From Vibrio sp. 99-8-1 (GTDB taxonomy: Bacteria; Pseudomonadota; Gammaproteobacteria; Enterobacterales; Vibrionaceae): a stretch of 64,000 nt of DNA. The stretch spans positions 62,001 to 126,000 of the forward strand of contig NZ_VTXE01000016.1 of NCBI RefSeq assembly GCF_013114595.1, written 5' to 3'. Below the pieces are notes generated by a model. It did not search any database. It saw only the letters and a program-made list of their open reading frames with translations, and was not told the origin of the DNA. The position numbers and the translations under genes were made by a program. Shown piece after piece: positions 8,446-16,939 of this stretch. The number at the start of each line of letters is the position of its first letter. The stretch's first letter is position 1.

Positions 8446-9543
8446 ATGGCTTCTATTTCTCTTAAAAATATTATCAAGAACTACGGCGAAACGAAGGTCG
8501 TGAAAGACATTAGTCTAGAAATTCAGGACGGTGAGTTTGTGGTTCTGGTTGGTCCTTCTGGCTGTGGTAAGTCAACCACTCTACGTATGATTGCAGGTTT
8601 AGAGCAACCAACATCTGGCGATATTCAAATTGGCGATAAGGTGGTCACTCATGTAGAACCACAAGACCGAAATATTGCCATGGTATTCCAAAACTATGCT
8701 TTATATCCTCATAAAACGGTTGAAGAGAATATTGTTTTTGCTCTTAGACGTTTAAAAATGGATGAAGCAGAGATTGAGCGTCGTCTAGAAGAAGTTTCTA
8801 AGATGCTTAAGCTGGATGAGTACTTAAAGCGTAAGCCAGCAGATTTGTCTGGTGGTCAACGCCAGCGTGTTGCTATGGGTCGTGCCATCATTCGTGATGC
8901 GGACTGCTTCTTGTTTGACGAGCCTCTATCAAATCTTGATGCTAAATTACGTAACCATATGCGTACTGAAATAGGTCAAATTCACAACAAATTTGGTCGC
9001 ACTAGTGTGTATGTTACGCACGATCAGGTTGAAGCGATGACGCTAGCGGATCGCGTTGTAGTTATGCGTGACGGTATCATCGAGCAAGTAGGTACGCCGA
9101 TGGAAATTTATTTGGATCCAAATAATATTTTCGTTGCGACGTTTATTGGTTCTCCTTCAATGAACATCATTGATGGTACGCTTTATAATGACTATTTAGA
9201 GGTGGGAGGTTATCAAATCCAACGCTCTATGCTGGTCAATGTTGCTATTGATGATGAGATTACAAGTGAAGGTAAAGCGGTAAAAGTGGGGATTCGCCCA
9301 GACTTCTTTAATGACAAAGCACACTTCTCTGAAACGGAACGTACTTTTGATTTTGATGATATTGAAATCGACCTTGTTGAACCTATGGGCTTCGATAAAG
9401 AGGTACTGTTCAAACTGGGAGAGCAGAATGTCAAGGCAAGACTTGATTTGCGCTCCGAAGTCGAAAAAGGCAATAAGATGGATCTGTTAGTGGATCTCTC
9501 CAGAGTGTTGTTATTCGATATCGATACAGAAGAACGACTATAA
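8446..9543 (+). CDS. Sugar ABC transporter ATP-binding protein (MsmK/UgpC type)
   Basis: The 365-residue ATPase shows Walker [10 protein letters not shown], the signature [14 protein letters not shown], Walker [13 protein letters not shown] and the switch histidine in VYVTHDQ. After the nucleotide-binding domain (to about residue 235) comes the OB-fold (TOBE) regulatory domain typical of MalK-like subunits. It powers the two permeases just upstream. A rho-independent terminator begins eight bases after the stop codon. Confidence 0.95.
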   Translation: MASISLKNIIKNYGETKVVKDISLEIQDGEFVVLVGPSGCGKSTTLRMIAGLEQPTSGDIQIGDKVVTHVEPQDRNIAMVFQNYALYPHKTVEENIVFALRRLKMDEAEIERRLEEVSKMLKLDEYLKRKPADLSGGQRQRVAMGRAIIRDADCFLFDEPLSNLDAKLRNHMRTEIGQIHNKFGRTSVYVTHDQVEAMTLADRVVVMRDGIIEQVGTPMEIYLDPNNIFVATFIGSPSMNIIDGTLYNDYLEVGGYQIQRSMLVNVAIDDEITSEGKAVKVGIRPDFFNDKAHFSETERTFDFDDIEIDLVEPMGFDKEVLFKLGEQNVKARLDLRSEVEKGNKMDLLVDLSRVLLFDIDTEERL

Positions 9544-9550
9544 AAAAACA

Positions 9551-9581
9551 GGCCTCTCACTTCGGTGCGAGGCCTTTTTTT
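9551..9581 (+). terminator. Rho-independent terminator inside the sugar locus
   Basis: GGCCTC pairs with GAGGCC around TCACTTCGGTGC, itself a UUCG-capped hairpin, followed by seven T. It ends 13 bases before the start codon of the next collinear gene. Confidence 0.9.
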
Positions 9582-9593
9582 ATCATCAACATT

Positions 9594-11435
9594 GTGAATA
9601 AACAAATGACCCAGTTGCTAGCATCTATTGCTCACTACTTGTTTGAGCAAAACAATCAATTTGAACTGTCAGCAGCTCAAGATACTGCTGCTGCCCTGTG
9701 CCGTGCATGGTTTATCACTCAATCGGGAGAGAGAGCTAAAGAGTATCAAGCGGCATTGCATCTGTTAAAGCAGCATCGCCATCATCCAGTGATACAACTG
9801 CTTGAACAATGTCTGCCGCTTATTGAACAAGAATCCGGCTTGTTACCGCAGCGTATTGTCGATGATGATATTGATGCTCTCTGGTCACTGTTTTCGCCAC
9901 AAGCCATCGCGTGTCGAGACAACGGCAATCTGGTTGCAAAACAGCTGTTAGAGAAGCGGAGTATAGAGCTCACTAGACCTGACGAGCCGTTAATTACCGA
10001 CGTTGCGAAACAAATACTGTTTACCAGTAATATTATGCTAACGGTGCCTATAGATTGTCCCAAGCATTTACCGACAGAGATGCAGCAGCAATTAGTGTTG
10101 GCATCTTCACAACCTCAAGCGTATTGGTATGATCATCCGATCCCGATAGGCATTCCTGCTGAAGAGAATGAAATACTGTATGGGCTCCAGCAGTTGGATC
10201 GTTCGATAGAGTATGAACGCCAGCGAGGGAATATTGCTGACAAGCAGAAAGTTGCCATTGCTCTGTCTGTTTCTGTTACGCACCCTGCATTAGCGTCGAT
10301 TGCTAGGCAGTATGTGCAGTGGGAGATAGAACAGCATTTAAATCTAAATAACATTCAAGTGACACTTTTTGCCGAGAATGATTGCCAGCAGTTGCTGTCA
10401 TGTTTTCCTCATCCTAGTGATGCATTAAAACAAGTATTTGGTGTAGATGGTGCTTATGGACGCCATTATAGCTTTTTAAAAGCGATTGCTGCGTTATGGC
10501 AAAAAACCATCAATCCTGAGCTTAGAGCGACGTTCAAGATAGATTTGGATCAGGTTTTTCCCCAGCAAACTTTGATAGAGCAAACCGGTTACTCTGCTTT
10601 TGAACACTTCTTACAATCCAACTGGGGAAGTGACGCCATTAATGCTAATGGGAAAGCGGTACATTTGGGGATGATCGCAGGTGGTTTAGTTAACGAATCT
10701 GATATTGAGAAAGGTCTGTTTACTGCCGATGTGACACAACCCGTTGATGGAAAGTATGACGTATTTGAACAGCTATTTTGTAGTCGTTGGGCGCAGGCTA
10801 TTTCGACAGAAACTGAAATCCTTAGTAGAAGCCGCAATATTCAACGAGTGCATGTTACCGGAGGTACAAACGGCATCACGGTTGATGCGCTATTTCGATT
10901 CAAGCCTTTTACGCCAAGTTTTATCCATCGAGCAGAAGATCAAGCTTACTTGCTGTCGTGCTTTGCGACAGATAACGAACAACCTCATTTAGTTTATGCC
11001 CATCAACCGGGACTGATCATGCGCCATGATAAGGCGGCATTTGCTGGCAGAGCCATGTCGGTTGCTGAATCTGGAAAAGCACTTGGTGATATTGAACGTA
11101 TACTGCTGTTTAGTGGCTATGCGAAGCATCACACACTTCCATTTGATGAGTTAAAACAACGTCTCTATCCATTTACTAGTAGCTTTATCAGTCGTACACC
11201 AGTCACCTTGGCATTATTGAGATTTACACTCGAAGGAACATATAAGAATAGTGAGTATATTGATTCAGGTGCGAAACGGCTGATGAAGTGTGTCGATTTT
11301 TATCATAACCAGTTGAGTCGAGAGCTAACTTTTAACCAACAGGGGTGGGAGGAGTATTATCAAACCCTTGCCAATATGACTTTATTCAATAAAGATATGC
11401 ATCGAGTTATTCTCGGATGCCAAATTACTATATAA
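9594..11435 (+). CDS. Unassigned 613-aa protein, possible GT-A nucleotide-sugar transferase
   Basis: I do not recognise the family with certainty. The central part looks like a GT-A glycosyltransferase: WYDHPIPIGIPAEENEILYGLQQLD around residue 180, YGRHYSFLKAIAALW about 290, a DxD-like KIDLDQVFP about 310, and HRAEDQAYLLSCF about 440 in the place of the catalytic-base/acceptor helix. The first 170 residues look helical. No signal peptide or membrane helix. GTG 9594 (or ATG 9606) lacks a Shine-Dalgarno and follows a terminator, so expression may depend on read-through or a weak leaderless start. Its position between the importer and the LacI regulator ties it to the same glucoside pathway. Function unknown. 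Confidence 0.6.
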   Translation: MNKQMTQLLASIAHYLFEQNNQFELSAAQDTAAALCRAWFITQSGERAKEYQAALHLLKQHRHHPVIQLLEQCLPLIEQESGLLPQRIVDDDIDALWSLFSPQAIACRDNGNLVAKQLLEKRSIELTRPDEPLITDVAKQILFTSNIMLTVPIDCPKHLPTEMQQQLVLASSQPQAYWYDHPIPIGIPAEENEILYGLQQLDRSIEYERQRGNIADKQKVAIALSVSVTHPALASIARQYVQWEIEQHLNLNNIQVTLFAENDCQQLLSCFPHPSDALKQVFGVDGAYGRHYSFLKAIAALWQKTINPELRATFKIDLDQVFPQQTLIEQTGYSAFEHFLQSNWGSDAINANGKAVHLGMIAGGLVNESDIEKGLFTADVTQPVDGKYDVFEQLFCSRWAQAISTETEILSRSRNIQRVHVTGGTNGITVDALFRFKPFTPSFIHRAEDQAYLLSCFATDNEQPHLVYAHQPGLIMRHDKAAFAGRAMSVAESGKALGDIERILLFSGYAKHHTLPFDELKQRLYPFTSSFISRTPVTLALLRFTLEGTYKNSEYIDSGAKRLMKCVDFYHNQLSRELTFNQQGWEEYYQTLANMTLFNKDMHRVILGCQITI

Positions 11436-11465
11436 TCAGCGCGCCGAAGTTAGGAGCTTGTCAGT

Positions 11466-12473
11466 ATGTCTATTAAAAAATTAGCAGAATCATTGGGTCT
11501 ATCTAAGTCAACAGTATCTCGTGCCCTGAATGGTTATAGCGATGTGAATCCAGAAACCAGAAAGAAGGTTTTTGATGCTGCTAATGAGATGGGATACAAA
11601 CCAAATGCAACAGCAAAACGGTTAGCTTCTGGTAAGTCACGTAATGTTGGCATCATTCTGCCATCAAACTCACGAATGTTTGTTTCGCCAGCTTTCTCCA
11701 AAGTACTTGCCGGTGCCTCGACCTTTTTAGCAAAACATGATTATCAGCTCATGGTAACCACTATTTCTGACTTTCAAGATGAAGACAAAGTGTACCAAGA
11801 CTTTATCAATAGCGGCATGATAGATGGTCTGTTCGTTGTTCGTACTCGTGTAAATGATGAGCGAATTGCGATGCTCAAAGAGCGTAAATTTCCTTTTATA
11901 TGCCACGGTTTTGATGAAGGGTATGACGCGGACAGTTTTGTGGATGTCGATAACGCAGAGGTGTTTTATCAACTCACAAAACGGCAAATTGAAAATGGCC
12001 ACAGCAGAATCGCATTTATTGATGGCCCAAGCGAACTGACACTCTCTGTATCTCGTTTCCGAGGCTATCATCGAGCCATGGATGAAGCTGGATTAGAGGT
12101 TGATCCAAGATGGGTAAGAAATGGTGAGCTAAGTGAAGATGGGGCTCTGAGGTTAGCCAAAGAGGTGCTTTCGTTAGCTCAGCGACCGAGTGCTATTTTG
12201 TGTGCCGATGACAATATGGCGATAGGTACAATCGCCGCTTGTGAAGAGTTAGGTTATCTACCGGGTAAGAATATCTCTATTGCAGGATATGGTGATTACG
12301 AGCAGGGGCGCTACAGTAAGCCTGCTGTGACTACGGTGAAATATGCCACTTTTGAAGTAGGCGAGGAGATGGCTAAGCTGATGCTAAATAAACTAGAGAA
12401 ACGCTCCTACACCATTCAGAACTGGTATCAAGGCAACATCGTGGTTAGGCAATCGGACCTGCTGTCACGTTAG
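11466..12473 (+). CDS. LacI-family transcriptional regulator
   Basis: The 335-residue protein has the LacI helix-turn-helix at residues 2-25 (SIKKLAESLGLSKSTVSRALNGY), a hinge helix at about 45-60 (NATAKRLASGKS), then a periplasmic-binding-protein-like effector domain. The lysine/serine recognition pattern fits operators with a central CG, like the two AAAACCGGTTTT palindromes at 3182 and 3315. It probably represses the divergent glycosyltransferase/phosphorylase promoters until the sugar is present. A ribosome site AGGAG lies upstream of the ATG. TATAAT at the end of the preceding gene could be part of its own promoter. Confidence 0.92.
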   Translation: MSIKKLAESLGLSKSTVSRALNGYSDVNPETRKKVFDAANEMGYKPNATAKRLASGKSRNVGIILPSNSRMFVSPAFSKVLAGASTFLAKHDYQLMVTTISDFQDEDKVYQDFINSGMIDGLFVVRTRVNDERIAMLKERKFPFICHGFDEGYDADSFVDVDNAEVFYQLTKRQIENGHSRIAFIDGPSELTLSVSRFRGYHRAMDEAGLEVDPRWVRNGELSEDGALRLAKEVLSLAQRPSAILCADDNMAIGTIAACEELGYLPGKNISIAGYGDYEQGRYSKPAVTTVKYATFEVGEEMAKLMLNKLEKRSYTIQNWYQGNIVVRQSDLLSR

Positions 12474-12519
12474 ACAGTCTGTATTGTTTGTTAAAGCACG
12501 ATTGTTCAGCAAAGTATGG

Positions 12520-13404
12520 TTATTTTCCGTTGCGATAATGTTTTGGAAAAACATGGAATGTTTTCTTAAACTGATTAGAAAATTCATACTGAGAAGCGTA
12601 TCCAAGTTGTTGAGATATCTCAGAAATTTGCATAGAAGTAGACCTTAACATTTTACACGCTTCGTCCATCCGTTTACGAATTAAATACTCTCTCGGCGAC
12701 ACGCCCATTTTCTTTTTAAATGTTTTTCTAAATCGTTCATATCCCCAACCTTTGCTTGCACAGTACGCTCTAATATCAAAGCGATGAGCGTATTTTTGTT
12801 CAAAATCACGACAGCTTAACTCTATGATCGCGTCATTTTCGATTGGCTTATCTTGTTCGCTAAATAGTGCCCTTAGAATAGACAAATAGAGTAAGTAACC
12901 ATCGATGAGCGTTTCTTCACTGGTTGTCCGCAATAACATCATCAACTGTTCAATGTTATCGATGCTAGCTTGGCTGTACTTATCGTTGTAAACCGGGATA
13001 GTACTGTCGATTAGAGATAATGAGCATAAGTGCTGATACAGCTCTTGGTTACAATCGAGGTAATACTCTTTCCACTCGCTGTTAGGGTCGATAATAGTGG
13101 TATGAGGTTTGTCTGGTCTGCGTTGAAACAATGAGCCTTTAGTTAATGGGTAGCGTTTACCATTTTCATCGCAGTAGTGACCTTCTCCTTGGATAACGTA
13201 GACCAATGAGTAAAAGGGAAATGCCACGTCGATGTGATCGATTTCGATGCCTTTTTTATTGATATAACCACAACCTATCCAGTTTTTCGATTGGCCTAAT
13301 GTTCTTGAAACATTGATCGGTTCAGACTGCTGATAATGGTTTGGCGTTACGCTTTCACAGCAGAGAGACTTCGCCAAATACTTGTGCTGGTTGTTCTGAA
13401 TCAT
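12520..13404 (-). CDS. AraC-family transcriptional regulator
   Basis: A 294-residue regulator. The N-terminal part is a cupin-like sensor (GYINKKGIEIDHIDVAFPFYSLVYVIQGEGHY), and the last 100 residues hold the two helix-turn-helix motifs of AraC/XylS proteins, ending in ISQQLGYASQYEFSNQFKKTFHVFPKHYR. Such proteins usually sense a sugar or small molecule. It is convergent with the lacI-type gene and stands alone; its target is not evident, though the adjacent sugar locus is a candidate. Confidence 0.9.
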   Translation of the reverse strand: MIQNNQHKYLAKSLCCESVTPNHYQQSEPINVSRTLGQSKNWIGCGYINKKGIEIDHIDVAFPFYSLVYVIQGEGHYCDENGKRYPLTKGSLFQRRPDKPHTTIIDPNSEWKEYYLDCNQELYQHLCSLSLIDSTIPVYNDKYSQASIDNIEQLMMLLRTTSEETLIDGYLLYLSILRALFSEQDKPIENDAIIELSCRDFEQKYAHRFDIRAYCASKGWGYERFRKTFKKKMGVSPREYLIRKRMDEACKMLRSTSMQISEISQQLGYASQYEFSNQFKKTFHVFPKHYRNGK

Positions 13405-13524
13405 AGTGAGTTCTCTACTGAGTGCCTAATACCATTTAGCATATCTTAAATACCAGAAAGAGTATTCTGTTATTCTTTAACCCCTTTATTATAAGCAATG
13501 TAATAGAAATAAAGGAGAATTAAC

Positions 13525-13734
13525 ATGAGCCATTTAACAAAATACAGTGCCATTAAACAGTTGCTGGATATTTGTAATGACGTTGATCCACGCATTAGCT
13601 TGAGAAGTACCATGTTGGTGGTTCTTATTGTGGGTGTTATGAAATTAAAGCGTGGCTATATGGCATTGCAATGCCGTGGGCTGGAGATTTATCTTGTGAC
13701 TGCTTTTATTGCCATTATTGCATACTGCCTATAA
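13525..13734 (+). CDS. Small membrane protein, 69 aa, unknown function
   Basis: A short gene with a good ribosome site (AAAGGAGAA, six bases before ATG). The N-terminal half is polar (SHLTKYSAIKQLLDICNDVDPRISL); then come a hydrophobic stretch (STMLVVLIVGVM) and a C-terminal helix (IYLVTAFIAIIAYCL), suggesting a small inner-membrane protein. It diverges from the AraC gene, whose start is 121 bases away, and could be its target. No family recognised. Confidence 0.6.
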   Translation: MSHLTKYSAIKQLLDICNDVDPRISLRSTMLVVLIVGVMKLKRGYMALQCRGLEIYLVTAFIAIIAYCL

Positions 13735-13753
13735 GCAGCAAGGTACCGAACCG

Positions 13754-14725
13754 TTATGTACGGCACTTTTTCTCTAACATGATACTGTCTGCTTCTGTCA
13801 GCATTTGTTCAAAATCTCGGTCGGTATCAACATAGATATAACCTAGCGTTAAACTAAACTCTAGAGACAAATTATTATTACCATGACGGCCGCATTGATA
13901 TAGTGATTGTTCAAACTGTTGGATATCTTGTTCGCCAGAGACGGTCATTAGTACCGCGAACTCATCACCACCGAGTCGGCCAACAATATCTGAAGAGCCT
14001 ACTGAGTCCGTGAGCGTCTTTGCTACGGCTATAAGAACATTGTCTCCTGCAGTATGGCCATACTTATCATTAATTGCTTTAAATCGGTCAATATCAATGT
14101 AGAAAAGCACCAATTGGTCATCGGCCTGTTTAGCCAAATGAATACGTTGCATTGCCAGAGAGTAAAAACCTCTACGATTGTTAATCATGGTCAATGGGTC
14201 GGTAACCGCTAGTTGCTGCATTTCTTTAAATGCTTCCACGAGACGCAGGTCTGACTCTAATAAATCTTTTAGCTGATGAATCAGTTCCAAATAGGGGCCA
14301 TTATAATCGGTGACCTCGTAGTCCATTACGCAAAAGGTGCCAAACGGATCGCCATTAGGCCAAAAAACCGGAACGCCAAAGTAGGAGCGAAAACCATCAT
14401 TATGTACTTCTGGATTTGTATCCCAATAGGAGTCAGCTAATGCATTGGCAACGTAGAGAGGTTGGCGGGTTTCAACGATTCTTCGGCAAAAAATATTTGT
14501 TTCAGGTTCGACAATGACACCAGCAGGATAAGGGTTCGATGGCTGCTCACTTGAAATGGTAACTTGAAAACCCTCTTGAGTATATTGCACAAGAAAACTG
14601 GCGGGGGCGTTATACATTTTCGCCAGTAAATTAATGGTTTTCTGCCATTTCTGTAGAGAGATGAGTTCGTTAGGTCGATTAAGTAGGAACTTGTCATGTT
14701 CAATTTTTTGAATATCCATATTCAT
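13754..14725 (-). CDS. GAF-GGDEF diguanylate cyclase
   Basis: A 323-residue cytosolic protein with a GAF sensor domain in residues about 25-150 (FRSYFGVPVFWPNGDPFGTFCVMD) and a GGDEF domain to the end. The active site GRLGGDEFAVL is intact, so it should make cyclic di-GMP from two GTP. The inhibitory I-site (RxxD five residues before GGDEF) is missing: GSSD stands there. The C-terminus is short, ending soon after the last strand. A second ATG two codons in is an alternative start. Confidence 0.9.
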   Translation of the reverse strand: MNMDIQKIEHDKFLLNRPNELISLQKWQKTINLLAKMYNAPASFLVQYTQEGFQVTISSEQPSNPYPAGVIVEPETNIFCRRIVETRQPLYVANALADSYWDTNPEVHNDGFRSYFGVPVFWPNGDPFGTFCVMDYEVTDYNGPYLELIHQLKDLLESDLRLVEAFKEMQQLAVTDPLTMINNRRGFYSLAMQRIHLAKQADDQLVLFYIDIDRFKAINDKYGHTAGDNVLIAVAKTLTDSVGSSDIVGRLGGDEFAVLMTVSGEQDIQQFEQSLYQCGRHGNNNLSLEFSLTLGYIYVDTDRDFEQMLTEADSIMLEKKCRT

Positions 14726-15038
14726 AATACCACTTACTCAATGCCAAAAAATAATGTTAACGAAATGTCAACAATAACCATCGTATGCTTAATGTTTTTC
14801 TGGATCAAGGTATTACTTTATATTTATTTGCTATATTAATTAATTTTTAGTAAATAATCTTAGATTCGATGGTTTCTTAATATTTTGAAGCTTGTACAAT
14901 TAAACTCACTTGATTGGTTACATAAGTCGAAACCAATACATTCTCGCAGAGTAAGCATATTGTGAATGGTTATATTATTGCTTGGTATCAAATAGGGCAA
15001 TTTAAGTTGCTTACTTCGGATATTGATTGAGGATTGAA
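14726..15038. other. AT-rich intergenic stretch without a recognised gene
   Basis: This 313-base gap lies between the divergent GGDEF and epimerase genes. I see no ORF with a ribosome site, no U-tract hairpin and no convincing palindromic operator. It must hold both promoters, but I cannot place their -10/-35 elements with confidence. The epimerase ribosome site TGAGGA lies at its right end. Confidence 0.5.
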
Positions 15039-16043
15039 ATGAAATTTTTAGTTACAGGTGCCGCTGGGTTTATCGGTTCGAAGACGGTAGAAGAGTTGTG
15101 CAAAAAAGGGCATCAAGTTATTGGTGTCGATAATAACAATAGCTATTATGACGTTAAGTTAAAGCATGCTCGTTTAGATAGAATAATGCATGACAATTTT
15201 ACTTTTTTGAACTTAGATATTTCCGACACGCAATCGGTGATGGAATTATTTGCAAAAGAGAAATTTGATAAAGTTATTCACTTAGCTGCACAAGCAGGTG
15301 TTCGATATTCTATTGAGAACCCACATGCTTATTCTCAGAGTAATTTAACTGGCCATCTAAATATTTTAGAAGGGTGCCGAGCAGAGAAAGTCGCGCATTT
15401 AGTATATGCCTCATCAAGTTCAGTTTATGGGTTAAATGCGAGTACACCATTTAAAACATCAGATTCTGTTGATCATCCGGTTTCTCTGTATGCGGCAACA
15501 AAAAAATCCAATGAGCTAATGTCACATTCCTATTCTCACCTCTATGACATACCAACGACAGGGCTGCGTTTCTTTACTGTTTATGGCCCATGGGGGCGTC
15601 CAGATATGGCACCATTTATCTTCACTAAACGTATATTAGATGGCGAAACCATAGATATTAATAACAATGGTGATATGTGGCGCGACTTCACCTATGTTGA
15701 TGATATTGTTGAAGGGGTAGTAAGAATTGCTGATGTTATTCCGCAGCGAGATGAACAATGGACCGTTGAGAACGGGACACCAGCCAGCAGTTCTGCACCG
15801 TATAAGGTTTATAATATCGGCCATGGTAGCCCAATAAACTTGATGGACTTTATCACAGAGATAGAACAAGCGTTGGGTATTGAAGCGAAGAAAAACTTTA
15901 GAGAGATGCAGGCAGGGGATGTTTACAAAACGTTCGCTGATACTGAGGATCTGTTTGCTGCGACAGGTTATAAACCTCAAGTAGGCATTAAGCAAGGTGT
16001 TGCTGAATTTGTCGCTTGGTATAAAGAGTTTTATAACAAGTAA
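15039..16043 (+). CDS. NAD-dependent nucleotide-sugar epimerase (UDP-glucuronate 4-epimerase type)
   Basis: A 334-residue extended SDR enzyme. The NAD-binding Rossmann motif GAAGFIGS is at residues 7-14, with the catalytic Ser/Tyr/Lys in YASSSSVYG and SLYAATKKSNE. The motif HLAAQAGVRYSIENPHAY and the segment TVYGPWGRPDMAPFIFTKRILDG are characteristic of UDP-glucuronic acid 4-epimerases (LpsL/WbnF/Cap1J class), which make UDP-galacturonic acid. ATG 15039 with TGAGGA upstream is the start. It is convergent with the PAP2 gene and close to lipid-carrier glycosyltransferase genes, so it probably supplies their sugar. Confidence 0.9.
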   Translation: MKFLVTGAAGFIGSKTVEELCKKGHQVIGVDNNNSYYDVKLKHARLDRIMHDNFTFLNLDISDTQSVMELFAKEKFDKVIHLAAQAGVRYSIENPHAYSQSNLTGHLNILEGCRAEKVAHLVYASSSSVYGLNASTPFKTSDSVDHPVSLYAATKKSNELMSHSYSHLYDIPTTGLRFFTVYGPWGRPDMAPFIFTKRILDGETIDINNNGDMWRDFTYVDDIVEGVVRIADVIPQRDEQWTVENGTPASSSAPYKVYNIGHGSPINLMDFITEIEQALGIEAKKNFREMQAGDVYKTFADTEDLFAATGYKPQVGIKQGVAEFVAWYKEFYNK

Positions 16044-16060
16044 GTTCAGCCCATTTAGTA

Positions 16061-16093
16061 AAAAAAAGGAGTTGCATGTGCAACTCCTTTTTT
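16061..16093. terminator. Bidirectional rho-independent terminator
   Basis: AAAAAAAGGAGTTGCA and TGCAACTCCTTTTTT form a perfect stem with a two-base gap. A run on one side and T run on the other let it serve both the epimerase gene and the convergent PAP2 gene. Confidence 0.92.
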
Positions 16094-16122
16094 GCTTGTC
16101 ACGTTTCCATTGGGTTATTGGA

Positions 16123-16809
16123 TTATTGGTTTTTGCCGCGACTTTCTATAAAAATATAACTTAGCCATGCGCAGACAAAAGAGAAATATCCTGCCCAAGC
16201 AACATCCGTAAAGTGATGCCCGCCGGCCGCAACTCGGGCGTAGCTGACAAACAGATACCAGCTAACAATGCCTATTGCTAACTGTTTTGCTAGCTTTAGC
16301 TTGCCTCGGCGGTAGGCGGCAAATGCAAGAAGTAAAAACGATAGAGGCACCGCGGCATGACCCGATGCAAATGATTTACCCTCATTACCCCAGTTGGCTT
16401 CTAATACGGCTTTGGGTTGATATTGACCGCCAAACTCTACGGTTTGAGATGGGCGAGGTCGACCAAAGTTCTCTTTAAAGACAGAATTAACGATCAGTCC
16501 TGGGCCCAACAAAATAGAGATAAACAGCGCGAGTACCAAGCGATTATGTTTTCTGATGGACTTCTTAAACAGTGCCGCAATGGCAAAGCCAATGAAAAAG
16601 AGAATGCTAACGGTCACAGAGATATTGATAGAACGATAAAAAAACCTGACTAGAGAATCATTTTTTAAAGTGAAGCCATCTTGTGAGTGATAAAAGAAAC
16701 TGGTGATAGCAATATCAAGGTTGAATAATCGCGTTGCAATGGTAATTATTGCAATGATAATTGTCGCGATAATAATGGGTTGCCACTTTGATTGTAATAT
16801 TTGACTCAT
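16123..16809 (-). CDS. PAP2-family membrane phosphatase
   Basis: A 228-residue inner-membrane protein with about six helices. The three PAP2 motifs are present: KENFGRPRP (K-x5/6-RP), FASGHAAVP (SGH) and YARVAAGGHHFTDV (R-x5-H-x3-D). The family includes lipid A phosphatases (LpxE, LpxF), the phosphotransferase LpxT and undecaprenyl-pyrophosphatases. Because the neighbouring genes build and transfer a lipid-linked sugar, a lipid A or carrier-lipid phosphatase is the likeliest role; this is inference. It begins a minus-strand stretch shared with the ArnT-like gene, 130 bases apart. Confidence 0.88.
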   Translation of the reverse strand: MSQILQSKWQPIIIATIIIAIITIATRLFNLDIAITSFFYHSQDGFTLKNDSLVRFFYRSINISVTVSILFFIGFAIAALFKKSIRKHNRLVLALFISILLGPGLIVNSVFKENFGRPRPSQTVEFGGQYQPKAVLEANWGNEGKSFASGHAAVPLSFLLLAFAAYRRGKLKLAKQLAIGIVSWYLFVSYARVAAGGHHFTDVAWAGYFSFVCAWLSYIFIESRGKNQ

Positions 16810-16939
16810 AATAATTCACAGCATTGTATGTAAAAAAGCAGACCTAAACAGATCGTTCGCCTGCTCTATATAGAGATATGTTCAAGTACCGACGACGTTA
16901 CTTGAACACAAATGAACTGAGGCATGATGCCGCAATTTT

